A DNA stretch of 64,000 bases from the NCBI RefSeq assembly GCF_001679925.1, contig NZ_LYUZ01000103.1, positions 158,027 through 222,026 of the forward strand. Reading direction: 5' to 3'. Each line of letters opens with the position of its first letter. Positions within the stretch are counted from its first letter, which is position 1. The DNA is from Leisingera sp. JC1 (GTDB lineage Bacteria; Pseudomonadota; Alphaproteobacteria; Rhodobacterales; Rhodobacteraceae). This document shows, piece after piece, positions 54,541-63,989 of this stretch. Both the position numbers and the translations under genes were made by a program. Below the pieces are notes generated by a model. The model saw only the letters and a list, made by a program, of their open reading frames with translations. It had not been told where the DNA came from and did not search any database.

Positions 54541-57169
54541 AACTTGCCGTCTCTTTGAGTTTGTAGAGCATTTCCAGTGCTTCCCTGGGAGAAAGCTCGT
54601 CGGGGTGAATGCTGGCGAGAAGTTCTTCGGCCGGCGAGGGTTCCGCCGGCGCCTTGGGTTGCGGCGGCGGAGCAGCTGCAAACAACGGCAGGTCGTCGAT
54701 CTGGATCTTGGACCCGCCTTCGCGGCTGCCCTGTTCGAGCATGTCCAGCACATCGCGGGCACGTGCAACAACAGTGGCCGGAAGGCCAGCGAGTTGGGCC
54801 ACCTGGACACCGTAGGACCGGTCGGCGGCGCCCTTGCGCACCTCGTGCAGGAAGATCACTTCACCCTCCCATTCCTTGACCGCTACGGTGGCGTTATCAA
54901 CACCTTCCAGTTTGGCGGCAAGTTGGGTCAGCTCGTGATAGTGGGTGGCAAACAGGGCACGGGAGCGGTTCACCTCGTGCAGGTGCTCCAGCGTTGCCCA
55001 GGCGATCGAGAGGCCGTCGTAGGTAGCTGTACCGCGGCCAATCTCGTCAAGGATCACCAGCGCGCGGTCATCCGCCTGGTTCAGGATCGCGGCGGTTTCG
55101 ACCATCTCGACCATAAAGGTGGAGCGGCCGCGGGCCAGATCGTCGGAGGCACCGACGCGGCTGAACAGCTGGCTCACCAGGCCGATGTGCGCGCCTTCAG
55201 CCGGGACATAGCTCCCCATCTGGGCGAGCAGGGCAATCAAGGCGTTCTGGCGAAGGAATGTCGATTTACCAGCCATGTTGGGGCCGGTCAGGAGCCAGAC
55301 AGCAGCACTGTCTTGCGCAGTCAGATCGCAGTCATTGGCAACAAAGCTCTCGCCGCCTTGCTGACGCAGGGCTTGTTCCACAACCGGGTGGCGGCCGCCT
55401 TCCACGTGGAACGCGCGGCTGTTGTCGACCTTTGGGCGCGTCCAGTTTTCGCCGCGGGCCAAATCAGAAAGCCCAGTCAGAAGGTCCAGTTCTGCCAGCC
55501 CTCGCGCAGCAGTGTTGAGGCGCGCGGCGTTGTCCAGAATGGCGCCAGAAAGTCTTGCATAGAGCCGTTTTTCAGTCTCCAGCGCTAGGTTGCCAGCGTT
55601 CAGGATGCGAGTTTCGATCTCGCTCAGCTCTACAGTTGTGAACCGGACCTGGTTTGCTGTGGTCTGGCGGTGGATGTAGGTCTCATTGAGCGGCGGAGAC
55701 ATCATCTTGTCCGCGTGTGTCGCAGTGGTTTCGATGAAATAACCCAGCACGTTGTTGTGCTTGATCTTCAACGAGGCGACGCCGGTGTGCTCTGCGTATT
55801 TCTTTTGCATTGATGCGATGACAGAGCGCCCCTCATCGCGCAGGGTTCGGGCCTCGTCCAGTTCAGAGTCATAGCCGGCTGCAATGAAGCCGCCATCGCG
55901 GGCAAGCAGCGGTGGTTCCGCCACAAGGGCGGCGTCAAGCAGCGACAACAGATCATCGAACCCTTGCAGATCGGAGATAGCGCCGGAAATCAGGTCCGGC
56001 AGATCCAAACCGGTGCAGAGGTCCGCGATCACCTCGGCCTGCGACAAGCCGTTTCGGATGGCGGCCAGGTCGCGAGGGCCACCGCGTTCCAGCGCGAGAC
56101 GCGAGAGCGCACGGTCAAGGTCCGGTGTTTTTCTCAGCGCCGCGCGCAGGTCTTCGGCGGTACGCGTATTTTCGACGGCAAAATCCAAGGCAGCAAGCCG
56201 CTGGTGAATGATGTCCAGGTTGCGCGATGGGCTGGACAGCCGCTGTTCCAGCAAGCGGGCGCCGCCGGGAGTGACGGTCCGGTCTACGACAGACAGAAGA
56301 GAACCGGCCCGGCCGCCGGATAAGGACCGCGTCAGTTCCAGATTGCGACGAGTGGCGGCGTCGATTTGGACCACCCGGTCCTGTGCTTCTTGCTGGGGGG
56401 GCTGCAGAAGCGGCAGTTTGCCCTTCTGGGTGATCTCCAGATAGTCGATCAGGGCGCCCATTGCGGAGACTTCCGCGCGGGTGAAGGTGCCAAAGCCGTC
56501 CAGAGCACTGACGTTGAACAGGGTGCAGATGCGTTTTTCCGCCGCGGTGCTGTCGAAGCTTGCTTTGCCCAGGGGGGTCAGCGGGATCTTGTATTCATCG
56601 GCCAGCGGGCGGGTGATTTCGCAGGCCGGGCCATCGGCAACGATCAGCTCTGACGGTGCGAGGCGGGCCAACTCTGGAGACAGGCGCACCCGTGCAACTG
56701 GCATCACGTGAAATGCGCCTGTGGAGATATCGGCCCAAGCCAGCGCGGCATCGTCCCGGAGTTCCGAATAGGAGACCAGGAAATTGTGGCGGCGCGCTTC
56801 CAGCAGGGAATCCTCGGTCAGTGTGCCGGGGGTGACCAATCGCACCACATCGCGTTTCACCACGGATTTTGAGCCGCGCTTCTTGGCCTCGGCTGGGCTT
56901 TCCAGCTGTTCACCCACGGCTACGCGGAAACCCTTGCGGATCAGTGTAAGCAGATACCCTTCGGCAGCGTGGACCGGCACACCGCACATCGGGATGTCCT
57001 CACCGTTGTGTTTGCCGCGTTTTGTCAGTGCGATGTCCAGCGCCTCGGCGGCATTGACCGCGTCCTCAAAGAACATCTCATAGAAGTCGCCCATCCGGTA
57101 GAAAAGCAGCGCATCGGCGTGCGCTTCTTTGATCTCGAGATACTGCGCCATCATGGGCGTTACTGTCAT
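54539..57169 (-). CDS. mutS: DNA mismatch repair protein MutS
   Basis: MutS recognises mismatches and starts repair with MutL. The protein has 876 residues. The N-terminal mismatch-reading motif is GDFYEMF with the Phe-x-Glu pair. The ATPase domain has Walker A LTGPNMAGKSTFLRQNALIA, RVGASDDLARGRSTFMVEM and Walker B LVILDEIGRGTATYDG. The C-terminus is rich in Pro before a final dimerising helix. The ATG at 57169 (MTVTPMMAQYLEIK) fits relatives; an ATG at 57202 would add eleven residues with no better ribosome-binding site. Confidence 0.98.
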   Translation of the reverse strand: MTVTPMMAQYLEIKEAHADALLFYRMGDFYEMFFEDAVNAAEALDIALTKRGKHNGEDIPMCGVPVHAAEGYLLTLIRKGFRVAVGEQLESPAEAKKRGSKSVVKRDVVRLVTPGTLTEDSLLEARRHNFLVSYSELRDDAALAWADISTGAFHVMPVARVRLSPELARLAPSELIVADGPACEITRPLADEYKIPLTPLGKASFDSTAAEKRICTLFNVSALDGFGTFTRAEVSAMGALIDYLEITQKGKLPLLQPPQQEAQDRVVQIDAATRRNLELTRSLSGGRAGSLLSVVDRTVTPGGARLLEQRLSSPSRNLDIIHQRLAALDFAVENTRTAEDLRAALRKTPDLDRALSRLALERGGPRDLAAIRNGLSQAEVIADLCTGLDLPDLISGAISDLQGFDDLLSLLDAALVAEPPLLARDGGFIAAGYDSELDEARTLRDEGRSVIASMQKKYAEHTGVASLKIKHNNVLGYFIETTATHADKMMSPPLNETYIHRQTTANQVRFTTVELSEIETRILNAGNLALETEKRLYARLSGAILDNAARLNTAARGLAELDLLTGLSDLARGENWTRPKVDNSRAFHVEGGRHPVVEQALRQQGGESFVANDCDLTAQDSAAVWLLTGPNMAGKSTFLRQNALIALLAQMGSYVPAEGAHIGLVSQLFSRVGASDDLARGRSTFMVEMVETAAILNQADDRALVILDEIGRGTATYDGLSIAWATLEHLHEVNRSRALFATHYHELTQLAAKLEGVDNATVAVKEWEGEVIFLHEVRKGAADRSYGVQVAQLAGLPATVVARARDVLDMLEQGSREGGSKIQIDDLPLFAAAPPPQPKAPAEPSPAEELLASIHPDELSPREALEMLYKLKETAS

Positions 57170-57237
57170 TGGAGGTCCCCCGGGGTCGTCTTTGCAAGAC
57201 ATCTACAATGGGGGCGGGGCGAGGAAAACCCGGATAT

Positions 57238-57266
57238 GGCTGCCGCCGGGCGGCCCGGCGGCAGCC
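57238..57266 (-). terminator. Strong hairpin after the flagellin gene
   Basis: The perfect 13-bp stem GGCTGCCGCCGGG/CCCGGCGGCAGCC with a three-base loop starts five bases after the flagellin stop (minus strand). Only a short T-run follows some ten bases on, so it may act as a terminator or protect the message 3' end. Confidence 0.6.
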
Positions 57267-57271
57267 TGCTG

Positions 57272-58105
57272 TCAGTAGAGGTTTCGCAGAGTGTCGGGCA
57301 TCGTGTTGACGATTGAGAGCGACACTGTGCTCAACTGCTGCTGCGCTTGGAGGGCCAGCAGCTTGGTTGCGGCTTCTTCTATATTGGTGTCGATCATGGA
57401 GCTGACCCCGCGGGTAAGCGCATCCGATTGTTTGCTGACATAGTCACCTTGGCCAGCAAGCTGATTGGCACTCGACCCCAAAGCCGCCGAACCTTCGATT
57501 GCGTAGGCAAGAAAGCCTTCGATTTCACCCAAAGCAGTCAGGGCGCTGGCACCGTCAGTAATTGTGGTCCGGCTGCCGAGATCGAACAGCGGGCTGCCTT
57601 CAAAGTCCACACCGTCCACGCTGAGAGTGCTGAGGCTGCCGTCGCTGGAAATCGCTGACGGTACCGTCAGCCCAGTGCCACCGGCCCCGTCGACATCGGT
57701 TTTCAGCAGGTTCACCCCGTTGAACCCCGAAGACGAAATGATCGAATTGATCTGCTCGGTCTTCTTCGACATGGCGGCCTCATACTTGCTGAAGTCACCC
57801 ATGCCGCTGCTTGCCATAATGGCCAGTGACCGCATTTCAGTCAGGGTTTCTGTGATCTGCTCTGCCCCGGCTGAGGCAACGGCCACGGTAGCTTCGCCCA
57901 GCGACAAAGAGTCCGACACCGAGCGTAAGCCGGAAATATCCGAATCCATCAGTTCGGAAATTGCCCATAGGGCCGCGTTATCTTGCGCTGAATTTATGGT
58001 CTGACCGGTGGAGATGCTGTCTTGCGTTTGATTGAGCTGAGAATTGACTCCGCCCAATGTCTGCAAGGCCACCATCGCACCGGAATTGTTGTGGAAACTT
58101 ATCAT
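57272..58105 (-). CDS. Flagellin (isolated gene)
   Basis: The 277-residue protein has conserved flagellin D0/D1 ends: N-terminal NNSGAMVALQTLGGVNSQLNQTQDSISTGQTINSAQDNAALWAISELMDSDI, and C-terminal NIEEAATKLLALQAQQQLSTVSLSIVNTMPDTLRNLY, shortened here by splitting at about residues 240-277. The variable centre is short. No signal peptide is present, as expected for flagellar export. A GTGAGGA site lies directly before the ATG. It sits alone between mutS and maeB, away from the flgE/motB genes, so it may be a second filament subunit. Confidence 0.9.
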   Translation of the reverse strand: MISFHNNSGAMVALQTLGGVNSQLNQTQDSISTGQTINSAQDNAALWAISELMDSDISGLRSVSDSLSLGEATVAVASAGAEQITETLTEMRSLAIMASSGMGDFSKYEAAMSKKTEQINSIISSSGFNGVNLLKTDVDGAGGTGLTVPSAISSDGSLSTLSVDGVDFEGSPLFDLGSRTTITDGASALTALGEIEGFLAYAIEGSAALGSSANQLAGQGDYVSKQSDALTRGVSSMIDTNIEEAATKLLALQAQQQLSTVSLSIVNTMPDTLRNLY

Positions 58106-58402
58106 TCCTCACTTTTCCTTTGATCCTATGCCCTTTGCGGGCGGACAAACGCCGTTCTGACACTTGCTTGCAGGCCTCCGAATTCCAGGCCTCAGCGCCA
58201 CCTGGAAGACAGGTGCGCGTTAATACCTATTAAGAAATTACAGCATTCCGCGGTCTGCTTTGAGGCGAAAACCTGACGGAATCTATCGTCTTTTAGCCGC
58301 TTTTTTCTAAAATCTGGCAACACAGATTCTTGAAACCGCGGATTGAGGGGCGCCGTGCGCTGGGCTAAGACGGTCCGCGACGAGGAGAGGACACGAGAAT
58401 TT
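58106..58402. other. 297-base divergent gap between flagellin and maeB
   Basis: The gap must hold promoters for both divergent genes. I find no convincing sigma-28 or sigma-54 motif for the flagellin and no clear sigma-70 pair for maeB. Confidence 0.5.
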
Positions 58403-60658
58403 ATGCCCAAGAACAAGATCACCGATGAAGAAGCCCTGGCGTTCCACCTGGAGCCGTCTCCGGGCAAATGGGAGATCAATGCCACTGTCCCGATGACCAC
58501 ACAGCGGGATCTTTCTCTGGCGTATTCTCCGGGTGTTGCAGTGCCCTGCGAAGCGATCGCGGAAAACCCAGAAACGGCCTACGACTATACCAACAAGGGT
58601 AACCTTGTTGCGGTGATCTCCAACGGCACGGCTGTTTTGGGGCTGGGTAACCTCGGCGCACTGGGCTCCAAACCGGTAATGGAAGGCAAGTCGGTCCTGT
58701 TCAAACGGTTCGCTGACGTGAACTCAATCGACATCGAGCTGGACACGGAAGACCCGGACAAATTCATTGAGGCTGTGAAGCTGATGGGGCCGACGTTTGG
58801 CGGCATCAACCTGGAAGATATCAAAGCGCCTGAGTGTTTCATCATTGAGCAGAAGCTCAAGGAAGAGATGGACATTCCGGTGTTCCACGACGACCAGCAC
58901 GGCACGGCGGTGATCTGTGCTGCGGGTCTGATCAACGCGCTTCATTTGTCTGGCAAGAAGATCGAAGACGTGAAGATTGTCCTCAATGGTGCCGGCGCGG
59001 CGGGCATCGCCTGTATCGAACTGCTGAAGGCGATGGGCGCACGGCATGAGAACTGCATCGTCTGCGACACCAAGGGCGTTATCTATCAGGGCCGAACCGA
59101 GGGGATGAACCAGTGGAAATCGGCGCATGCAATCAGCACCGACCTGCGCACCCTAGAAGAAGCGATGCGCGGAGCCGATGTGTTCCTTGGCGTGTCGGTC
59201 AAGGGGGCGGTGACCCAGGAGATGGTCGCCTCCATGGCCGACAACCCGGTGATCTTTGCCATGGCCAACCCGGATCCGGAAATCACTCCGGAAGAGGCGC
59301 ACGAAGTGCGGGTGGATGCCATTGTCGCCACTGGCCGGTCGGACTACCCGAACCAGGTCAACAACGTTCTCGGCTTCCCATATCTGTTCCGCGGCGCACT
59401 TGACATTCATGCCCGCGCCATCAATGACGAGATGAAGATTGCCTGCGCCCATGCTCTGGCGGCGCTGGCGCGCGAGGATGTGCCGGACGAGGTGGCGCTT
59501 GCTTATGGAAAGTCGCTGACCTTTGGCCGTGATTACATCATTCCGACCCCGTTTGATCCGCGGTTGATCCACCGGATCCCGCCAGCCGTGGCCAAGGCGG
59601 GTATGGATACCGGCGCAGCGCGGCGCCCGATCGTCGACATGGACGCCTATGAGGTAGGTTTGAAATCGCGGATGGACCCGACGGCGTCGATCCTGCGCGG
59701 CCTGAACGCCCGGGCACGCTCGGCCCAGTCGCGGATGATCTTTGCCGAGGGCGACGATCCCCGGGCCTTGCGTGCCGCAGTAATGTACCAGCGTTCTGGT
59801 TTCGGCAAATCGCTGGTTGTTGGCCGACAGGAAGATGTACGGGTCAAACTGGAGAAAGCCGGCCTGGGTGATGCAGTGCGCGAGCTGGAGATTGTCAACG
59901 CTGCCAACACGCCGCATTTCGAAATGTACAAGGATTTCCTGTACAACCGACTGCAGCGCAAAGGGTTTGACCGAAAGGACATCCACCGCCTGGTGGGCCG
60001 TGACCGGCATGTGTTCTCCAGCCTAATGCTGGCGCATGGGCATGGCGACGGTCTGGTCACCGGCGCAACCCGGAAGTCGGCGCATGTGCTGGACCGGATC
60101 AACCATGTGTTTGATGCCGATGCCGACCACGGTGTGGCAGGTGTGACCGCGCTGCTGCATAAGGGGCGGATCGTGCTGATTGGTGACACGCTGGTGCACG
60201 AATGGCCGGATGAAAACCACCTGGCGAATATTGCCGAGCGTGCTGCCGTAGTTGCCCGCCACATGGGGCTTGAGCCGCGGGTGGCCTTTGTCAGCTTCTC
60301 CACTTTCGGCTATCCGGTATCGGAGCGTGCGGAAAAGATGCATGTCGCGCCAACCGTTCTGGACCAGCGCGGTGTGGATTTCGAATATGAAGGCGAGATG
60401 ACCGTTGATGTTGCCTTGAATGAGCGCGCGCAGCGGTATTACCCGTTCCAGCGCCTGACCGGCCCGGCCAACATCCTGATCGTACCAGCCCGCCATTCTG
60501 CTTCCATTTCAGTCAAACTGATGCAGGAAATGGGTGGCGCCACCGTGATCGGCCCGATCCTGTCCGGCATCGACAAGCCGATCCAGATCTGCTCGACCAC
60601 TTCCACCACCAATGACATTCTCAATATGGCGGTGCTGGCGGCTTGCAACATCGGGTGA
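58403..60658 (+). CDS. maeB: NADP-dependent malic enzyme MaeB
   Basis: MaeB converts malate to pyruvate and CO2 with NADPH, linking the TCA cycle to gluconeogenic carbon. The 751-residue product has the malic-enzyme domain (SLAYSPGVAVPCEAIAENP, FHDDQHGTAVICAAGLINAL, VLNGAGAAGIACIELL) and a C-terminal phosphotransacetylase-like domain from about residue 430 (ARSAQSRMIFAEGDDPRALRAAV, VGPILSGIDKP-like end). That regulatory fusion is normal for MaeB. The ATG at 58403 follows GGAGAGG. Confidence 0.97.
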   Translation: MPKNKITDEEALAFHLEPSPGKWEINATVPMTTQRDLSLAYSPGVAVPCEAIAENPETAYDYTNKGNLVAVISNGTAVLGLGNLGALGSKPVMEGKSVLFKRFADVNSIDIELDTEDPDKFIEAVKLMGPTFGGINLEDIKAPECFIIEQKLKEEMDIPVFHDDQHGTAVICAAGLINALHLSGKKIEDVKIVLNGAGAAGIACIELLKAMGARHENCIVCDTKGVIYQGRTEGMNQWKSAHAISTDLRTLEEAMRGADVFLGVSVKGAVTQEMVASMADNPVIFAMANPDPEITPEEAHEVRVDAIVATGRSDYPNQVNNVLGFPYLFRGALDIHARAINDEMKIACAHALAALAREDVPDEVALAYGKSLTFGRDYIIPTPFDPRLIHRIPPAVAKAGMDTGAARRPIVDMDAYEVGLKSRMDPTASILRGLNARARSAQSRMIFAEGDDPRALRAAVMYQRSGFGKSLVVGRQEDVRVKLEKAGLGDAVRELEIVNAANTPHFEMYKDFLYNRLQRKGFDRKDIHRLVGRDRHVFSSLMLAHGHGDGLVTGATRKSAHVLDRINHVFDADADHGVAGVTALLHKGRIVLIGDTLVHEWPDENHLANIAERAAVVARHMGLEPRVAFVSFSTFGYPVSERAEKMHVAPTVLDQRGVDFEYEGEMTVDVALNERAQRYYPFQRLTGPANILIVPARHSASISVKLMQEMGGATVIGPILSGIDKPIQICSTTSTTNDILNMAVLAACNIG

Positions 60659-60664
60659 TCTGAT

Positions 60665-61537
60665 ATGGCAATCTGGAATCTCGGTTCGGTCAATGCCGAC
60701 ATGGTCTATGCGATGCCGCATCTGCCGACGGCAGGGGAAACCCTTGCCGCCCGCAGCCTTGACCGCTTTCTTGGCGGCAAGGGAGCAAACATGTCGGTGG
60801 CTGCGACCCGGGCTGGCAGCGAAGTTCATCATATCGGCGCCGTTGGGCCAGATGGTGCATGGGCAATCGAACGGCTGAGGGGATATGGAGTAGGCACGGA
60901 CCATATTGCACAAGTTGAAGTGCCAACCGGGCATGCGATTATCGCTGTGGAGCCTGAAGGGGAAAACCAGATCATCCTGTTCCCAGGTGCCAACCGGGCG
61001 TTGAGCCAAGTGCAGGTGGAAGAGGCTCTGTCTCTGGCGAAATCCGCTGACATCCTGGTCCTGCAGAACGAAACCAGTATGCAGGCAGAAGCAGCGCGGC
61101 TGGGCCGGCAAAAGGGGATGCGCGTTTGTTACGCCGCAGCCCCGTTCGACGCAGACGCTGTTCAGGCGGTTCTGCCTTATTTGGACTTCCTGATCCTGAA
61201 TGAGGTCGAGGCACAGCAGCTTCAGGAGGCCACGGGAAAGGAGCCTGGGGCGTTGGGCATCAAGGACGTGATCATTACCTTGGGCGCCAAGGGCGCGCGG
61301 CACATTGAAGGAGATACGGGCACTGTGAGCGATGTTCCTGCCTTGCCGGTCACGCCAGTCGACACAACTGGTGCAGGCGATACGTTCACCGGCTACGTCC
61401 TGTCAGGTCTGGACTTGGGCCTTACTGTTGCAGAGTCAATAGAACAGGCAAGCCGGGCAGGGGCACTTATGGTCACCCGCCGCGGAACGGCTGATGTCAT
61501 TCCCAGTTTGCAAGAAGTACAAGCGGCCCGGTTCTGA
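60665..61537 (+). CDS. PfkB-family carbohydrate kinase (ribokinase-like)
   Basis: The 290-residue sugar kinase has the PfkB signatures: N-terminal LGSVNADMVYAMPHLPTAGETLAAR and GGKGANMSVAATRAG, then C-terminal DTTGAGDTFTGYVLSG with the catalytic Asp. A QNETSMQAEAARLG segment and a TRRGTADVIPS tail resemble ribokinase. The substrate (ribose or another pentose or nucleoside) cannot be fixed from sequence. It lies six bases after maeB and converges on msrA with a 16-base gap. Confidence 0.9.
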   Translation: MAIWNLGSVNADMVYAMPHLPTAGETLAARSLDRFLGGKGANMSVAATRAGSEVHHIGAVGPDGAWAIERLRGYGVGTDHIAQVEVPTGHAIIAVEPEGENQIILFPGANRALSQVQVEEALSLAKSADILVLQNETSMQAEAARLGRQKGMRVCYAAAPFDADAVQAVLPYLDFLILNEVEAQQLQEATGKEPGALGIKDVIITLGAKGARHIEGDTGTVSDVPALPVTPVDTTGAGDTFTGYVLSGLDLGLTVAESIEQASRAGALMVTRRGTADVIPSLQEVQAARF

Positions 61538-61553
61538 CCTGGGATGCCTTGCC

Positions 61554-62231
61554 TCAATGGCCCGTGGCAAAAGATGCGGCGTCTCCCCATAGTTGCGCGA
61601 CACGTGCGTCGCGACCGCAGGCTTGGCGGTAGCGTTTGTAAGCTGCCGCCTGCCGCTTGGGTCCGAACCGGGTGAAAACGAGGCTGTCGCCCTTGTAATA
61701 GTTCTGGTGATATTCTTCCGCTTTGTAGAAAGTTTGTGCTGCCAGAACTGGAGTGACAATTTTCTGTCCCAAGGCGTGCTCCGCTTCAGCTTTTACCTCT
61801 TTCGCTAGTGCCTCCTCTTCCAAGTTAGAGACAAAGATCGCGGTGCGGTAACTGTCCCCGCGGTCACAGAACTGGCCACCTGCATCGGTTGGATCAACAG
61901 ATCGAAGAAACAACTCCAGCAGTCGTTTGCGAGATACTTTGGCGGGATCGAATGTAATTTGAACGGCCTCGTAATGCCCCGTTCCGCCCTTGGTAACGTC
62001 CTTATAAGTGGGATTTTGTGTTTTACCGCCGGTGTAGCCAGACACGGCTTCGATGACGCCAGGCACGCTTTCGAAATCGCTTTCAACGCACCAGAAACAG
62101 CCGCCAGCGACGGTCAGAATTTCTGTTGCCTGAGCGCGCACTGGATTGCTTTGCACGGCAAGGCAGATGGCAATTAGACTGATCAGTACAAAAGGTTTCA
62201 GTTTCTCCAGAACTTGCATTTCCGACTCCAT
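61554..62231 (-). CDS. msrA: Peptide-methionine (S)-S-oxide reductase MsrA, exported form
   Basis: MsrA repairs methionine-S-sulfoxide in proteins. The 225-residue product has a signal peptide (residues 1-33), which suggests a periplasmic enzyme. The active site is VAGGCFWCVESDFE with catalytic Cys45. YEAVQITFDPAKVS and YHQNYY follow, and a C-terminal RQACGRDARV holds a possible resolving Cys. The ATG at 62219 (GGAG six bases upstream) is an alternative start. It is divergent from the aminotransferase gene. Confidence 0.95.
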   Translation of the reverse strand: MESEMQVLEKLKPFVLISLIAICLAVQSNPVRAQATEILTVAGGCFWCVESDFESVPGVIEAVSGYTGGKTQNPTYKDVTKGGTGHYEAVQITFDPAKVSRKRLLELFLRSVDPTDAGGQFCDRGDSYRTAIFVSNLEEEALAKEVKAEAEHALGQKIVTPVLAAQTFYKAEEYHQNYYKGDSLVFTRFGPKRQAAAYKRYRQACGRDARVAQLWGDAASFATGH

Positions 62232-62367
62232 GCTGCCTTGCTGCCAGCCTGCCGGCTGCAGAGGGTTCTCTCAACCCGGCAAGTCAGGATTTCACGGACT
62301 GGTGACAGCACGTTATCGTTTGGATTCCGGATCCAATCTTACTAACGTGCCGGCCAAGGAGGATCCC

Positions 62368-63276
62368 ATGAGCGACAAAATGAGCACCCACCAGGCTGAG
62401 GAAGATCAACGCAATGAGGAGATCCTGATCTATTTGAATGGTGAAATTGTACCCAAGGCCGAGGCCAAAGTCAGCGTGTATGACAGCGGGTTCATGCTGG
62501 GTGACGGCGTGTGGGAGGGACTGCGTCTGTACAATGGCACTTGGGCGTTCATGGATGAGCATCTGGACCGGCTGTTCGAGGCGGCCAAGGCCATTGATCT
62601 GGACATTGGCCTGGACCGAAATGGTGTCAAATATGCTCTGTTAGAGACTCAAAAAGCCAATGGAATGACGACTGACGCTCATGCCCGGCTGATGGTGACG
62701 CGTGGCGTGAAAACCCGGCCGTTCCAGCATCCTTCCCTGTCGCGCCAGGGGCCGACGATGACCATTATCATGGAGCATTCCCGCCCTAATCTGCCGCGCC
62801 CGATCAAGCTGGCGACAGTGCCGCATATTCGCGGACTGCCGATGACGCAGGATCCCAAGCTCAACTCCCATTCCAAGCTGAACTGCATCATCGCCTGCAT
62901 CGCAGCAGAGAAGGCAGGCGCGGATGAGGCGCTGATGCTGGATGTGAATGGCTTTGTGAATACCACAAATGCCTGCAATTTTTTCATCGTGCGCAAAGGG
63001 GAGGTTTGGACCTCCACTGGCGATTACTGCATGAATGGCATCACCCGGCAGAAGGTGATCGACCTCTGCCGCGCAAACGGCATTCCAGTCTACGAACGAA
63101 ACTTCTCTCTGGTGGACACCTACGGCGCGGAAGAGGCGTTTCTGACTGGAACCTTTGGTGCGCAGACACCGGTTGGCAGCATTGATGGCCGCCAGATCGG
63201 CGAGGGGCAGATGGGACCGATGACAGAGCGCATCCGCGGCCTTTACAAGGCGCTGATCGAGAAGGAGTGCGCCTGA
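62368..63276 (+). CDS. Class IV aminotransferase (BCAT/D-amino acid transaminase-like)
   Basis: A 302-residue fold-type IV PLP enzyme. Conserved parts are VYDSGFMLGDGVWEGLRLYNG, FMDEHLDRLFEAAKAI and ITRQKVIDLCRANGIPV, with the phosphate-binding GTFGAQTPVGSIDG. Two catalytic positions are unusual. The Schiff-base Lys (Lys170) stands in SHSKLN rather than the usual K-x-L-N. The Glu that contacts the PLP ring nitrogen is replaced by Thr199 in GFVNTTNACNFF. The ATG at 62368 has AAGGAGG 6-12 bases upstream. The next gene overlaps by one base, so they act together; the substrate is unknown. Confidence 0.88.
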   Translation: MSDKMSTHQAEEDQRNEEILIYLNGEIVPKAEAKVSVYDSGFMLGDGVWEGLRLYNGTWAFMDEHLDRLFEAAKAIDLDIGLDRNGVKYALLETQKANGMTTDAHARLMVTRGVKTRPFQHPSLSRQGPTMTIIMEHSRPNLPRPIKLATVPHIRGLPMTQDPKLNSHSKLNCIIACIAAEKAGADEALMLDVNGFVNTTNACNFFIVRKGEVWTSTGDYCMNGITRQKVIDLCRANGIPVYERNFSLVDTYGAEEAFLTGTFGAQTPVGSIDGRQIGEGQMGPMTERIRGLYKALIEKECA

Positions 63277-63989
63277 TGCGGATCGCCATGTGGTCCGGGC
63301 CGCGGAACCTGTCGACGGCAATGATGTATGCCTTTGGCAACCGAGGCGATTGCGCGGTTGTGGATGAGCCTTTTTACGCGGCCTATCTGGCGATGACAGG
63401 CCTCGATCATCCGATGCACGCGGAAATCCTGGAAAGCCAGCCGCAGAACCCTGAAACCGTGGCGGAGACGCTTCTGGGGCCGGTGCCGGCGGCCAAGCCG
63501 TTCTATTATCAAAAACACATGACACAGCACATGATCCCCGGGGTTCCGCGGGATTGGATGCGGGATGTGACCAACGTCTTTCTGATCCGCCACCCGGCGC
63601 GGGTGATCGCGTCTTATGCCGCGAAACGGGAAAACCCGGTGCTGGAAGACATCGGGTTCCGCCAGCAGGCGGAACTGTTTGAGCTGGTACGCAGCTGGGG
63701 GCAGGTGCCGGTTGTGGTGGACAGCCATGACATCCGCGAAGACCCAGCGGCCAAGTTGGAACAGTTGTGTGAGATGACCGGGATGCCCTATTCACCGAAG
63801 ATGCTGAACTGGCCCAAAGGCGGGCATAAGGATGATGGCGTCTGGGCGGAGCATTGGTATGGTGCCGTTTGGACCTCCACCGGATTTGCAGGCCCTGAAG
63901 GCCCTCTGCCGGACGTGCCGGAGGAATTGCAGCCGGTCTTGCAGGCAGCGATGCCCTACTACGAGCAGATGAGGGCTGCCAAGATCTGA
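63276..63989 (+). CDS. Sulfotransferase-like P-loop protein
   Basis: A 237-residue protein with a sulfotransferase fold. The 5'-phosphosulfate loop-like opening is MWSGPRNLSTAMMYAF, and the 3'-phosphate-binding segment is VFLIRHPARVIASYAAKREN, the two ends of the PAPS site. The start at 63276 shares a base with the aminotransferase stop (TGATG), so they are coupled. Homologues are joined to class IV aminotransferases in some genomes, which suggests one pathway. Whether it truly transfers sulfate is not known. Confidence 0.8.
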   Translation: MRIAMWSGPRNLSTAMMYAFGNRGDCAVVDEPFYAAYLAMTGLDHPMHAEILESQPQNPETVAETLLGPVPAAKPFYYQKHMTQHMIPGVPRDWMRDVTNVFLIRHPARVIASYAAKRENPVLEDIGFRQQAELFELVRSWGQVPVVVDSHDIREDPAAKLEQLCEMTGMPYSPKMLNWPKGGHKDDGVWAEHWYGAVWTSTGFAGPEGPLPDVPEELQPVLQAAMPYYEQMRAAKI

